Source of the DNA: Terriglobia bacterium | GTDB taxonomy: Bacteria; Acidobacteriota; Terriglobia; Terriglobales; Acidobacteriaceae | Assembly: GCA_020072645.1 (NCBI GenBank) | Contig: JAIQGK010000010.1 | Span: forward strand, 62,001 to 126,000 | Length of the DNA stretch: 64,000 bases | Direction of reading: 5' to 3' | Shown: positions 16,083 to 25,924 of the stretch, one piece after another | Numbering within the stretch: position 1 is the stretch's first letter | How the letters are laid out: every line of letters starts with the position of its first letter | Notes under the pieces: model-generated | Told to the model about the DNA's origin: nothing | Database searches by the model: none | Seen by the model: only the letters and a program-made list of their open reading frames with translations | Made by a program: the position numbers and the translations under genes

Positions 16083-17135
16083 TTGAAATTCTTCGACAAA
16101 AAAACTGCCCAGGCTTTATTGACCATCCTGGTCTTTGCCCTGGTACTCATGTTTTTGTACGTGGCGTGGCGTGCGCTGATCACGTTTTTGTTTGCAATTT
16201 TCTTCGCTTACATACTCGAAGCTCCCGTTTCAAAGCTGCAAACTTGGCTTAGAGGATCGCGTCCGGCGTCCATTGCGGTGGTGTACCTGCTGTTTGCTGG
16301 CTTGATGATCTTGACTTTGTCCCTTCTTGGCCCGCCAGTCATGGACGAGGCGACCAAACTGGTTCAACAAGCCCCGGAGCTGGAAAAGAAACTCAGTTCA
16401 GGCGATCTGTTGAAACAGTTGGGCGCCAGGCATGGCTGGAATGGCGCCATCATGGAGGGGATCAACCACTATCTCGACAACCACAGAGGTGAGCTGATCG
16501 GTGCGACGCAAAACTTCGTGTTGCGCGCCGCCAAGAACCTTCAAAGTATGTGGTGGCTTTTCCTGGTTCCGATTCTGGCAATTTTCTTTCTTAAGGATGG
16601 GCACCAGCTAAGCCAGAACATCATCAATTCGGTGGAAGACACTCGCAACCGGCGCATGCTGGCGGAAACGGTGCGGGAGATGGATTCCATGCTGGGACAT
16701 TTCATCCGCGCCCAATTGACGCTGGCCGGACTTGCCATGCTGGTGGTGACCTTTGTGCTTTGGATCATGCGTGTACCGTATGCTTTCGCCCTCGGTCCGG
16801 CTGCCGGCGCCCTGGAATTTATTCCCGTGGTCGGTCCTGCCATTGGCGGGTTAATGGTCCTGGGAGTCGCATTGCTCTCGGGCTACAACCACTTCTGGTG
16901 GTTATTTATCTTCCTGCTCGTCTGGAGATGCATCCAGGATTACGTCACGTCGCCCAGGATTATGGGGGAATCGCTGGAACTGCATCCCCTGGCGGTACTG
17001 TTCGGCGTCTTTGCCGGTGGGGAAGTGGCAGGGGTTATCGGCGTATTTTTATCCATCCCGGTGCTGGCCACGCTGAGAATCTTATGGCATACATGGCTAC
17101 TTTATCGTAGGACCGGGCAGAAACAGACGACCTGA
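16083..17135 (+). CDS. AI-2E family transporter (PF01594-type membrane protein)
   Basis: 350 residues. TTG 16083 is chosen because GGGAGG lies at 16074-16079 and the open frame further upstream is not protein-like. About eight membrane helices; typical features are the first two helices (TILVFALVLMFLYVAWRALI, FLFAIFFAYILEAPVSKL), the soluble stretch with KLVQQAPELEKKL, and the C-terminal PRIMGESLELHPLAVLFGVF signature. Members include TqsA and Na+/H+ antiporter-like exporters; no quorum-sensing genes are here, so the substrate is open. Confidence 0.85.
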   Translation: MKFFDKKTAQALLTILVFALVLMFLYVAWRALITFLFAIFFAYILEAPVSKLQTWLRGSRPASIAVVYLLFAGLMILTLSLLGPPVMDEATKLVQQAPELEKKLSSGDLLKQLGARHGWNGAIMEGINHYLDNHRGELIGATQNFVLRAAKNLQSMWWLFLVPILAIFFLKDGHQLSQNIINSVEDTRNRRMLAETVREMDSMLGHFIRAQLTLAGLAMLVVTFVLWIMRVPYAFALGPAAGALEFIPVVGPAIGGLMVLGVALLSGYNHFWWLFIFLLVWRCIQDYVTSPRIMGESLELHPLAVLFGVFAGGEVAGVIGVFLSIPVLATLRILWHTWLLYRRTGQKQTT

Positions 17136-17212
17136 CCAGAATGGCATTCAATCGAGATTGGCAACTAATAATTCGTGAACTGTCGAGTTGCCGGCTGCAT
17201 CTCAATTGACTT

Positions 17213-17998
17213 ATGCAGCAGGATTCTGCCCGCCGAAGCGCTGAAGAGATACTGGAACAAGTCATCGAAAATGCCCGGGACGAACTCTCCCGCTCTACTG
17301 TTGGCCTGTTGTTTTCAGGGTTGGCCGGGGGGCTGAGCATGGGCTTGACCGGCTTGGCCGTAGCGCTGGCCCTGAGCTATCTTGGCAAAGGGCCGATCCA
17401 GGAATTTCTCTCGTTCTTCTTTTATCCCATCGGATTCATTGTTGTGGTGATTGGAAGGGCACAACTGTTTACCGAAAACACGCTTTTCCCCGTCGTGCTG
17501 GTACTGGATGAGCGCAAGCACTTCCTGAACACGCTGCGGCTCTGGGCGGCTGTTTTCATTTCCAATGTTGCCGGAGCAGTTTTCTTTGGCTGGCTGGTAA
17601 TGAAGACAGGAGCGCTCTCGCCGAACTTTGCTGACGCCCTGGCGGACCTGGGTTTGCAGGCTGCCAACGGACATTTTACGTTTATTTTTGCCAAGGGAAT
17701 CATTGGCGGCTGGTTGATTGCCCTGGTGGCATGGATGGTCAGCGCCAGCCATTGGACCATCGGACAAATCGCGGTCACCTGGATGCTCACATTTATCGTT
17801 GGCGCGGGACATTTTTCGCATTGTATTGCCAGCAGCGCGGAGATTATTGCCGCCATCATGTCCGGGCATCTTCACTTCAGCAGCTATTTTCAATGGCTGC
17901 TCCCGGCTACTCTGGGCAATATTGTGGGAGGCGTCTCAATTGTGAGCCTCTTAAATTTCGGACAGGTACGAGGCGGCAAGATGCCCTCAAAATCCTAA
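17213..17998 (+). CDS. formate/nitrite transporter family channel (YfdC-like)
   Basis: 261 residues, six membrane helices. FNT features: GLAGGLSMGLTGLAVAL near helix 1, VVIGRAQLFTENTLFPVV (the conserved FT/SEN loop), and GNIVGGVSIV in the last helix, which matches the GN(I/V)VGG signature. Members pass small monovalent anions (formate, nitrite, hydrosulfide). The soluble N-terminus (EEILEQVIENARDELSRS) puts it in the YfdC subgroup, whose substrate is unsettled. It begins 77 bases after the AI-2E gene, possibly in the same transcript. Confidence 0.86.
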   Translation: MQQDSARRSAEEILEQVIENARDELSRSTVGLLFSGLAGGLSMGLTGLAVALALSYLGKGPIQEFLSFFFYPIGFIVVVIGRAQLFTENTLFPVVLVLDERKHFLNTLRLWAAVFISNVAGAVFFGWLVMKTGALSPNFADALADLGLQAANGHFTFIFAKGIIGGWLIALVAWMVSASHWTIGQIAVTWMLTFIVGAGHFSHCIASSAEIIAAIMSGHLHFSSYFQWLLPATLGNIVGGVSIVSLLNFGQVRGGKMPSKS

Positions 17999-18095
17999 GC
18001 TGGGGGATGTTCCCGAGCCTTGCCTCTTCTTTGCATCCGCGCGGCTGGCTGTATAATCGAGCGTTCGCTTACTCTCTTTTTTGAGGCTTTCCGCA

Positions 18096-18683
18096 ATGGC
18101 AATATCTGGAATCGCGGCAATACCCGCGTTGAAAGAAGTTTATACGCAGCTCAAAACGCGCATGGACAAAGCGGTGGAAGATTTCCGCGCCAACCTGGCT
18201 GCGGCGCGTACCGGCCGCGCGACTGTGAACATGCTCGGTCCGGTCCGCGTACCTTATTACGGATCTGAGATGCCGCTGAACCAGGTGGCCACAGTGCATT
18301 CGCCTGAATCGCAGTTGCTCACAGTCCAGCCATACGATCCGGGGATCATTGCCGATATTGAGAAGGCCATTCGCTCGGCAGGACTGGGGCTGAATCCGCA
18401 GAATGACGGCAAGCTGATCCGTATTCCGGTGCCGCCGCTGACGGAAGAGCGCCGCAAGGACATGGTGAAGCATCTGCACAAAATTCTGGAAGACCATCGC
18501 ACCGCCATACGCAATGTGAGACGCGATGGCAATGAAGCCATCAAAAAAGCAATGAAAGACAAAAAAATCTCTGAAGATGAAGAGAAGAAAGCGCTGGATG
18601 AAGTACAAAAGCTGACCGATGCCGAGATCAAGAAGATGGAAGAAATGGGCGCGGCCAAAGAAAAAGAATTGATGACGGTCTAG
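18096..18683 (+). CDS. frr: ribosome recycling factor
   Basis: 195 residues from ATG 18096. Releases ribosomes from mRNA after termination, together with EF-G. The family pattern is complete: KTRMDKAVEDFRANLAAART, GRATVNMLGPVRVPYYG, MPLNQVATVHSPESQLLTVQ, PYDPGIIADIEKAI and the helical C-terminus EEEKKALDEVQKLTDAEIKK. pyrH and tsf, frequent partners elsewhere, are absent. A hairpin terminator follows. Confidence 0.96.
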   Translation: MAISGIAAIPALKEVYTQLKTRMDKAVEDFRANLAAARTGRATVNMLGPVRVPYYGSEMPLNQVATVHSPESQLLTVQPYDPGIIADIEKAIRSAGLGLNPQNDGKLIRIPVPPLTEERRKDMVKHLHKILEDHRTAIRNVRRDGNEAIKKAMKDKKISEDEEKKALDEVQKLTDAEIKKMEEMGAAKEKELMTV

Positions 18684-18703
18684 AATTTGGTACGAGACGA
18701 AGC

Positions 18704-18730
18704 AAAAGGCCCGGTATTCGAGCCTTTTTC
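18704..18730 (+). terminator. rho-independent terminator after frr
   Basis: AAAAGGC at 18704-18710, an 11-base loop, then GCCTTTTT at 18722-18729. A short stem followed by T residues 20-45 bases after the frr stop. The A-run on the left side lets it work for the convergent gene as well. Confidence 0.7.
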
Positions 18731-18753
18731 ATTTTGTGAACTCCAGCCTGTGA

Positions 18754-19932
18754 TTAATGCGGCAGTTTTTTCCAATCATCCAGGATCACCGGTTTGCCAT
18801 CGCGAACCACAGTGGTATAGATCTGGTCAAAACCCTTGTGGCGCGTAGGGCTGTATTTCAACGTTAGTTTTGGCCCCAATCCCATATCCTTGTTCTGGAT
18901 GGATTCCAGTGCAGTGATCAATTTCTCCCGAGTCAGGTCTTTGCCGGCGCGCTTCAGGCCTTCTACCAGCACCATGGCGTCCACAAAGCCTTCCAGGCTC
19001 ACAAAGCTGGGCTGTTCATTGGGGTAATAAGTTCTCAAAGCATCACGATAAAGAGCAACAGTGGGAAAATCAGTACGCGTGTAAGGCGGCACAACCTGGG
19101 TGATGACCGTGCCCTCCGCATCTTTGCCGGCTTCAGTGATAAATTTTTCGGTTCCGACAAAAGAGACAGTAAGGAAGATTGGATGCCATCCAGTTGCGTG
19201 CGCTTTCTTGATAATTTCCGCTACAGGCCCGTACGGGCCGACGATCAAAACGGCTCCGGGGTTCATGGGGCGGACTGAGTCCAATCCTTTTTCGACGTCG
19301 AGCGTGTTGCGCGGGAAGGTGCCCGTCCCAACCGGCGCGGCATTATGCTTCTTCAAGGCAAGTTGCAAGCCGCTGAGCACGGCCTGGCCGAACGCGTCGT
19401 CCTGATAAATCACGCCGATCTTATGAATGCCTAGGACGTTCCAGAGATTGTCAACCTGCTCGCGCGTCTCATCGTAATAAGAAGCGCGGACATTCATTAC
19501 GTAGTGCTTCAAAGGCGTGTAGAGCATTTCTGCGCCGGTGAAGAGCCCGACTACAGGAACCTTGTTCGCTTCAGCCAGGGGAACGTACTTAGCGGCCGTC
19601 GGCGTCCCGACAAAAAATCCTGCACTGAAAACACCTTCTTTTTGCAGGCGTCTGAAGCAGTTTTCCGCATTAGCAGGCTCGTAGCCATCGTCGAAGGCAA
19701 GCAACTGGATCTTGCGGCCAAACACGCCGCCATTAGCATTCACATTCTTGAGATAGGCCGTGGCGCCGACAATCGTTTGCCTGCCAAGGAACTGGGCAGG
19801 ACCATCCAAAGCCGAGCAGGAGCCAATCAATATCTGATTATCACTGATGCCGGGAATTTTTTGTGCCTGAGCAGTCGATGCCAAAGCCATCAATGCAAGC
19901 AGAATGATGAACTTGCGTGAAAATATGTTCAT
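18754..19932 (-). CDS. periplasmic substrate-binding protein, branched-chain amino acid ABC type
   Basis: 392 residues from ATG 19932 (AAGAAGGTG 5 bases upstream); an upstream ATG at 20016 would spoil the signal peptide. Signal peptide MNIFSRKFIILLALMALAST. The mature start KIPGISDNQILIGSCSALDG and the fold of Peripla_BP_6/LivJ proteins are clear (GRKIQLLAFDDGYEPANAEN; KIGVIYQDDAFGQAVLSG). No permease or ATPase is adjacent, so it is an orphan binding protein. Ligand unknown: probably an amino acid or other small carboxylate. Confidence 0.86.
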   Translation of the reverse strand: MNIFSRKFIILLALMALASTAQAQKIPGISDNQILIGSCSALDGPAQFLGRQTIVGATAYLKNVNANGGVFGRKIQLLAFDDGYEPANAENCFRRLQKEGVFSAGFFVGTPTAAKYVPLAEANKVPVVGLFTGAEMLYTPLKHYVMNVRASYYDETREQVDNLWNVLGIHKIGVIYQDDAFGQAVLSGLQLALKKHNAAPVGTGTFPRNTLDVEKGLDSVRPMNPGAVLIVGPYGPVAEIIKKAHATGWHPIFLTVSFVGTEKFITEAGKDAEGTVITQVVPPYTRTDFPTVALYRDALRTYYPNEQPSFVSLEGFVDAMVLVEGLKRAGKDLTREKLITALESIQNKDMGLGPKLTLKYSPTRHKGFDQIYTTVVRDGKPVILDDWKKLPH

Positions 19933-20335
19933 ACAGCACCTTCTTCTGCGTAACGTGGCGGTGATAGTTGCGGCAACAGCCGCGCACCGCAATGCGAACA
20001 ATAAAGATGTTGACAACTCGTGTTACAGCCAACCGCTGGAGGTTAATGCCTATAGTACCTCTGTTCTAGCGGTTTGAAGCGGCTTATACGGGCGCCTCCA
20101 CTTGACTGCACAGATTCAGGCTTTGCAGGCCGTTTTCGTCTTAATTGCAGCATGGCTTGGCTGGGCTGGCTTTGCCGCAACTTATTTCGCTGGTTTAGGC
20201 GCTGGGTTTGACTTTCCTGACGACGCGATTGTCGTTGACATTGATCTGGGCAAACTAACATAATTTTTGGTCTGCCTGAACTGATGGGGAACACAATCGT
20301 CCCAAATTGGGAAAGGATGTGCTTCTTTACATCGC

Positions 20336-22672
20336 ATGGCAGTTGGTGCCAGAATGTCCGCCGCCGACCTTTCTGCGCGTGGCATCATGCCCAGCATGGA
20401 ACCTACTCACGAAGAGCCTCAGCCCCGGCAGTCTTTGCTGGTTCGCATAGTCATTGCATTGCCGAATTGGGGGTTGCGCGTCCTGCTGTGGTTCTTATCC
20501 CGGATCATCTATCGAGTGAAGGTGCTGGGCAAGGAGAATATTCCGGGCAAAGGCGGGGCGCTGCTGGTCTCCAATCACATGTCTTTTGTGGATGTGGTAT
20601 TGATTAGCGCGGCGGCCAATCGTCCCATACGTTTTCTGATATTCAGCGATGTTTACAACATCCCCTTCATTAAACCGTTTGCACTGCTCATGCGCGCCAT
20701 TCCCATTCCCACGGAGTTGCGCCCCCGGGACATCGTCCGCGCTTTTCGCGAAGCTAGTGATGCCATTCGGGCAGGTGAATTAGTGTGTGTGTTTGCCGAG
20801 GGCCACATCACCCGCACCGGTTCCATGCTGCCGTTCCGCAAAGGTATGGAGCGGATCATTCGCGGCCTGGATGCGCCCATCGTTCCTGTGAACCTACACG
20901 GCGTGTGGGGAAGCATCTTTAGTTATGAGCGTGAGCGGTTCTTATGGAAAGCGCCGCGCCGCATGCCGTATTGCGTGACCGTGAGCTTTGGTGGATGGCT
21001 TCCTTCGACTGCGAACGCCGCGGAAGTCCGGCGGGCGGTCCAAGCGCTGCAAGCCGCGGCATTTGATGCAGACCGCGTGCCTCGCCACACGCTTGACCGC
21101 GCTCTGGTGCGCACGGCGCGGCGCTATCCCTTCCGCTTCTGCATGGGCGATGCACGCTTTCCTGAAGTGAGCTTTGCCAGCATGCTGCTAAAACTCATTT
21201 TCGTCGCACGAAGGCTGCGGTCGCAGTGGAAAGACCAGGAGATGGTAGGCGTGCTGATGCCTCCCTCCGTAGGCGGGGCGCTGGTGAATTTCGCCGCTGT
21301 GTTGCTCGGCAAAGTTCCCGTGAACCTAAACTACACCGCCAGCACTGAGACTCTGGAATCCTGCGCGCAACAATGCGGCCTGAAGACGGTAGTTACGTCA
21401 AAGCTCTTTCTGGAAAAGCTTGCCGCCATGAACAAGATTGAGGTACCCGGGCAGTCGATATATCTGGAAGATGTGCTGGTCAAGCCTAAATCAAGCGAAA
21501 AGATTCTTGCGCTGCTTATCGCCATCTTTCTGCCTTATACCCTGATAAAGCGGGCCGTGGGCGCACAGAAGCGCACCACCAATGATCTGGCGACCATTAT
21601 TTTTTCCAGCGGCAGCACCGGCGATCCCAAAGGCGTGATGCTCACGCACCATAACGTGCTGGCCAATATCCGGCAAATGACGCAGGTATTTTCTTTTACC
21701 AGCGAAGACAAATTGATGGGCGTGCTGCCGTTCTTCCATGCGTTTGGCTTTACGGTGACTTTGTGGCTTACCGGAACTTATGGCGTTGGCGTGGTGTTCC
21801 ATCCCAGCCCGCTGGACTCGCAGATTATCGGCGAGTTGACTCGGAAGTACCGTGTGACGTTTCTGATTACCACTCCGACTTTTTTGCAGGCGTACACGCG
21901 CCGCGTTCCCAGAGAGGATTTTGCCAGCCTGCGATGCGTGCTGGTGGGCGCGGAAAAACTTCCAGAACGGGTGGCCCGCGCGTTTGAAGACCAGTTCGGA
22001 GTCCGTCCTCTGGAAGGTTACGGCTGCACGGAGTGCGCGCCTGTTGTGGCTGTGAACATTTTTGATTATCGCGCTCCCGGCATCGTGCAGCTCGGTGCGC
22101 GCCAGGGCACTATTGGACATCCCTTGCCGGGCATGAGCGTTCGCATTGTCGATCCGGAGACCGGACAGCCGTTGCCACCGGACACTCCGGGAATGCTTTT
22201 GGTGCGCGGGCCCAACGTGATGCAGGGATATCTGGGGCGTCCGGAAGAAACGCGCCAGATTTTACAGGACGGTTGGTACACCACGGGTGACATTGCCGCC
22301 GTGGCGGACGATGGCTTTTTAACGATCACAGATCGCCTGAGCCGCTTCAGCAAAATTGGCGGTGAAATGGTCCCGCACGTAAGGGTCGAAGAAAAATTAC
22401 ATGAGCTGGCGGAAACGTCAGAGCAGGTTTTTGTAGTCTCGGCCGCTCCTGACGAAAAAAAGGGAGAGCGGCTGGTGGTGCTCCACACTCTCAGCAACGA
22501 ACAACTTGCACCTGTACTGGCGAAACTTACCAGCGCCGATCTTCCGCCGCTGTGGAAGCCGCGCAAAGACCAGTTCTTCCACGTGGACGCTCTGCCCATC
22601 CTGGGCACGGGCAAAATGGACCTGCGGGCGTTGAAAGCGCAGGCTAGTTCGATGGCGGCGGCGACTGTTTAA
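20336..22672 (+). CDS. aas: bifunctional acyltransferase / acyl-ACP (AMP) ligase
   Basis: Up to 778 residues; starts at 20336, 20354, 20387 and 20396 are all possible. Residues about 60-250 are a PlsC-type acyltransferase (SNHMSFVDVV with the HX4D motif; FAEGHITRTGSML as the FPEG equivalent). Residues about 280-770 are an AMP-forming ligase (IIFSSGSTGDPKGVMLTHHN; GYGCTECAPVVAVN; GWYTTGDIAAVADDGFLTI). The layout matches E. coli Aas but lacks the MFS domain that some relatives carry. It would recycle lysophospholipid by acylating it with an activated fatty acid at the inner membrane. Confidence 0.9.
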   Translation: MAVGARMSAADLSARGIMPSMEPTHEEPQPRQSLLVRIVIALPNWGLRVLLWFLSRIIYRVKVLGKENIPGKGGALLVSNHMSFVDVVLISAAANRPIRFLIFSDVYNIPFIKPFALLMRAIPIPTELRPRDIVRAFREASDAIRAGELVCVFAEGHITRTGSMLPFRKGMERIIRGLDAPIVPVNLHGVWGSIFSYERERFLWKAPRRMPYCVTVSFGGWLPSTANAAEVRRAVQALQAAAFDADRVPRHTLDRALVRTARRYPFRFCMGDARFPEVSFASMLLKLIFVARRLRSQWKDQEMVGVLMPPSVGGALVNFAAVLLGKVPVNLNYTASTETLESCAQQCGLKTVVTSKLFLEKLAAMNKIEVPGQSIYLEDVLVKPKSSEKILALLIAIFLPYTLIKRAVGAQKRTTNDLATIIFSSGSTGDPKGVMLTHHNVLANIRQMTQVFSFTSEDKLMGVLPFFHAFGFTVTLWLTGTYGVGVVFHPSPLDSQIIGELTRKYRVTFLITTPTFLQAYTRRVPREDFASLRCVLVGAEKLPERVARAFEDQFGVRPLEGYGCTECAPVVAVNIFDYRAPGIVQLGARQGTIGHPLPGMSVRIVDPETGQPLPPDTPGMLLVRGPNVMQGYLGRPEETRQILQDGWYTTGDIAAVADDGFLTITDRLSRFSKIGGEMVPHVRVEEKLHELAETSEQVFVVSAAPDEKKGERLVVLHTLSNEQLAPVLAKLTSADLPPLWKPRKDQFFHVDALPILGTGKMDLRALKAQASSMAAATV

Positions 22673-22753
22673 TTCCTGGTCGGATCAAAAAAGCATTGTA
22701 GTGTGATATCTGCTTCCGCAAGAGGCGCTTCAACAGATTAGGAGTTCAAATCC

Positions 22754-22993
22754 ATGAGACGGAGTAATTTTGCTTTGCGCCTACAGCCTTCACTGTTGGA
22801 AGAAGCCCGAAAGGCGGCAGAATCGGAAGGTGTGGCACTGAATCAGCTAATTAACGTCGAGGTCGCGGAAAAGATCTCTGCTTTGCGTACGCAGGAATAT
22901 TTTGTTGAGCGTGCGCGGCGGTCAAATCGAAAAGACACGCTTCGTATTCTGGATCGAGCGGGCAAGGGCAGTCCTCCCGTCGCGGGGAGATGA
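22754..22993 (+). CDS. putative ribbon-helix-helix antitoxin (HicB-like)
   Basis: 79 residues with TTAGGAG upstream. It opens with a short strand (SNFALRLQPSLLEEARKAAE) and continues EGVALNQLINVEVAEKISAL, which is the Arc/HicB ribbon-helix-helix pattern seen in many orphan antitoxins. Relatives usually end in GDELP; here that word is present one frame over, right at the stop (GGGGAGATGAACTTCCC near 22985-23001), so the last few codons may be shifted. No toxin gene is recognisable on either side. Confidence 0.6.
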   Translation: MRRSNFALRLQPSLLEEARKAAESEGVALNQLINVEVAEKISALRTQEYFVERARRSNRKDTLRILDRAGKGSPPVAGR

Positions 22994-23168
22994 ACTTCCC
23001 GCAGCAAAAGGCCGGCCTGCCCAGGGACGAAAGCCTGCTCGAAAAGCGGTCTCCGAAAGTTCTGCCATCGGGAAGCAGTGCGAGAAAAGGCGGCGATCCT
23101 AAGTTCTACCTTCGAGAAGCTGCCCAGCTCTGCAATGCGGAACTGGCGCGGAAAGAGATTGAAATTAA

Positions 23169-23402
23169 TCATCGCACCGCATCCCACGAATCGGCGGGCT
23201 CAATGGCCGACTCAATGTCGCCAGTGATCTTTACGATGCCCTCCAGCCGCCCTAAAAATTCGCGGGGAGCCTCTTCCGCCCGAACCAGCTTGGCGACAGG
23301 ACGGCCGCCCTTGGTGGTCAACACAGCTTCTTTGGTCTTCTGAGCCCAATCCAGTATGGCCTAACACCATGCCCGGAATTCTTTTAGAGATATTTTCCGC
23401 AT
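23169..23402 (-). pseudogene. Phd/YefM-family antitoxin with premature stop
   Basis: The reverse strand reads MRKISLKEFRAWC, then TAG, then AILDWAQKTKEAVLTTKGGR and PVAKLVRAEEAPREFLGRLE through a normal end (PADSWDAVR, stop), all in one frame of 78 codons. The part after the stop is an excellent Phd-type antitoxin (T(K)GGRPVAKLV is the core). Codon 14 TAG would cut it before the useful part, and no in-frame restart lies nearby. No PIN or RelE/Doc toxin follows. Read as a dead antitoxin; readthrough is an unlikely alternative. Confidence 0.7.
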
Positions 23403-23508
23403 CACTACATTTTGGCACATTGCAATTCACCACCGAAGAGTTACTTTGGAGCGAATGTCGAGACATTCTATCCATGATCGTCTCGCTTCTTGCCCTTATA
23501 ATGTCCCT

Positions 23509-25653
23509 ATGAAGAAGGTGGTCCACGCCGTTTGCTCGCACGATTGCCCTGACGCCTGCGGCATCTTGATTACCGTGGAAGATGGCCGGGCCACGCGCGT
23601 CCAAGGCGATCCGGCGCATCCGGTAACGCGCGGCTTTCTTTGCGCGAAAGTTACCAAATATCTTGATCGCGTTTACTCACCTGATCGAGTGATGCACCCC
23701 ATGCGCCGCACGGCCCCTAAAGGACACGGCAAAGGCGATGCAAGCGACTTCACGCGAATTTCATGGGATGAAGCGCTGGAGGAAATCAGCTCGCGCTTCA
23801 AGAAGATTTCCGCTGAGTTCGGCCCCGAAGCGATCCTTCCATATTCATATGCCGGAAACATGGGTGTGCTGAGCTATTCCGGAATGGCGCACAGGTTCTT
23901 CCATCGGCTGGGGGCTTCGCAACTGGACCGCACGATCTGCGCTTCTGCCGGCGGAGCAGGCATGGCAACGGTCACAGGACGCAATGTGGGGACAGAGCCG
24001 CAACAGTTTCGCGATTCCAAATACATTATTGCCTGGGGCGCGAACATTCACGCCACCAACGTGCATCTGTGGCCGTTTATTGCGGAAGCGCGGCGCAATG
24101 GCGCCAAGTTGGTAGTGATCGATCCTTACAAGACTCGCACGGCGAAGAGCGCTGACTGGTATCTGCCGATCAATCCGGGTACGGATGTTGCTCTGGCGCT
24201 GGCGATGATGCACGTGATTATCAACGAAGACCTATACGACAAAGATTACGTCAGCAAATACACGCTAGGTTTTGAGCAACTGCGGCAACGCGCGCAGGAG
24301 TATCCGCCGGAGAAGGCGGCCGCATGGACCGGAATCAGCGCGGACGACATTCGCAAGCTGGCGCGCGAGTATGCCACGGTGCGCCCCGCGGTGATCCGCG
24401 TGAACTACGGCGTGCAGCGATCGCAAAATGGCGGTTCCGCGATACGCGCTATTGCCATGCTGCCTTGCATTACCGGCTCGTGGGCTGAAGTTGGAGGGGG
24501 AATTCAGCTTTCCACCAGCGGAGCTTTTTATCTGAACATGCAGGCGCTGGATCGCCCTGACCTGATGCAGAAAAGCCCGCTGGGACGCGCGGCGCGCGTG
24601 GTCAACATGTCTGAGCTTGGCAAGGCGCTGAATACGTTGAGTGATCCGCCGGTGAAGGCCATCTTTGTTTACAACTCAAATCCGGCAGTCGTAGCGCCGA
24701 ACCACAATGATGTCATCCGCGGTTTTATGCGCCCAGATTTGTTCACGGTCGTCCATGAGCAGTTCTTCACTGATACAACGACGTATGCCGATATCGTACT
24801 GCCCGCGACGACATTCCTTGAGCATAAAGACCTGAACAAAGCTTACGGTCACACATATCTTCAAATATCGAACCAGGCAATTGCGCCGCTGGGCGAGAGC
24901 AGATCAAACACTGACGTGTTCCGTGAGCTGGCGCAAAAGATGGGCTTTACCGACGATTGTTTCCAGCAAAGCACGGATGGGATGATTGACGCTACGCTCA
25001 CCAGAGCTGAGAACCAGCAGCTTCCAAAAGGCTGGGAGCGCTGGATGGAAGGCATGACTCGCGAGCGGCTGGAAAAAGCAGGCCACGTGCGGCTGAACCT
25101 GGGCGACGGACCATTTTTGCCGTTTGCCAAAGGCGGGTTTGCCACGCCCAGCGGCAAGGCAGAGCTTTACAGTGAAAGCCTTGCGGCAAAGGGAATGGAT
25201 CCTGTGGTTTCATTCGCTCCGGCTCAAGAATCCCGCCTATCGGAAGGCGCAAAGAAATTTCCGCTGGAACTGCTGGCGCGCAAAGCCGATAACTTTCTCA
25301 ACAGTTCGTTCACCAACATTCCGTCCCTGCAGAAGATGGAGCAGCCGGAGTTGTTGGAGATCAGCACTGCGGACGCCCATCGCCGGAACATCCATGAAGG
25401 CGATTGGGTACGGGTGTTCAATGGGCGCGGCGAAGTCAGGCTGCGTGCCCACGTGAATGGCGCGGTACAGGCTGGCGTGGTGGCGGCGCGGCTGAATGCT
25501 GCGCGTTTCGCGCCGGACGGCAACAGCATCAACGTCCTCACCTCAGAGACGCTTACCGATATCGGCGGTGGTGCGACGTTTTATTCCTGCCTGGTGGAGG
25601 TTGAAGCCAGTACCGAACCGCGACGCAAAATGAATGCCGCGGCAAAATCCTGA
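23509..25653 (+). CDS. molybdopterin-dependent oxidoreductase with N-terminal 4Fe-4S site
   Basis: 714 residues from ATG 23509, which starts just before the cluster motif. [4Fe-4S] ligands: CSHDCPDACG and a fourth Cys in GFLCAKV. Molybdopterin domains follow (FTRISWDEALEEISSRFKKI, GANIHATNVHLWPF, LPINPGTDVALALAM, NSNPAVVAPNHNDV, FFTDTTTYADIVLPATTFLE) with the C-terminal molydopterin-dinucleotide-binding barrel (LLARKADNFLNSSFTN). There is no Tat signal, so it is cytoplasmic. It belongs to the YyaE/anaerobic dehydrogenase group of the DMSO-reductase family; neither an electron-transfer subunit nor the substrate can be assigned. Confidence 0.88.
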   Translation: MKKVVHAVCSHDCPDACGILITVEDGRATRVQGDPAHPVTRGFLCAKVTKYLDRVYSPDRVMHPMRRTAPKGHGKGDASDFTRISWDEALEEISSRFKKISAEFGPEAILPYSYAGNMGVLSYSGMAHRFFHRLGASQLDRTICASAGGAGMATVTGRNVGTEPQQFRDSKYIIAWGANIHATNVHLWPFIAEARRNGAKLVVIDPYKTRTAKSADWYLPINPGTDVALALAMMHVIINEDLYDKDYVSKYTLGFEQLRQRAQEYPPEKAAAWTGISADDIRKLAREYATVRPAVIRVNYGVQRSQNGGSAIRAIAMLPCITGSWAEVGGGIQLSTSGAFYLNMQALDRPDLMQKSPLGRAARVVNMSELGKALNTLSDPPVKAIFVYNSNPAVVAPNHNDVIRGFMRPDLFTVVHEQFFTDTTTYADIVLPATTFLEHKDLNKAYGHTYLQISNQAIAPLGESRSNTDVFRELAQKMGFTDDCFQQSTDGMIDATLTRAENQQLPKGWERWMEGMTRERLEKAGHVRLNLGDGPFLPFAKGGFATPSGKAELYSESLAAKGMDPVVSFAPAQESRLSEGAKKFPLELLARKADNFLNSSFTNIPSLQKMEQPELLEISTADAHRRNIHEGDWVRVFNGRGEVRLRAHVNGAVQAGVVAARLNAARFAPDGNSINVLTSETLTDIGGGATFYSCLVEVEASTEPRRKMNAAAKS

Positions 25654-25924
25654 GCAGGGCCACGTCGGCAGGCGTTTCGCAGAGAGTCTTACAATCCCGC
25701 TGGAAGCTTCCACTAAAAATGTGTGCAAGATTGGGAATCTGGCGCGTTCCAAACACCGGGGAGTAGTCCGCCCAAAAAGCCGGACAGCCCATTTTCAACA
25801 AAAGTTATGATTTCCGCCCTGCGATGGTTCATCAAAGCGCGGGAATTATTTAAGCAGGCGGGCAATTCCGAAAAGACAAAAATGAGAAGAATGCGCTGGT
25901 TTGAGAGATTTTAGGGTGAGGGAT

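Noticed and set aside
18754-19932. Orphan binding protein considered as part of a complete amino-acid ABC transporter
   Set aside because: No permease or ATPase gene lies within 5 kb on either side.
22990-23343. 117-codon frame after the HicB-like gene considered as a toxin
   Set aside because: No toxin fold or motif; its second half is the antisense of the Phd antitoxin remnant.
23212-23619. 135-codon reverse frame over the Phd remnant
   Set aside because: A different frame from the antitoxin; crosses into the start of the molybdopterin enzyme with no motif.
25723-25914. 63-codon frame between the molybdopterin enzyme and bamA
   Set aside because: No ribosome-binding site and atypical composition; it ends inside the bamA leader.
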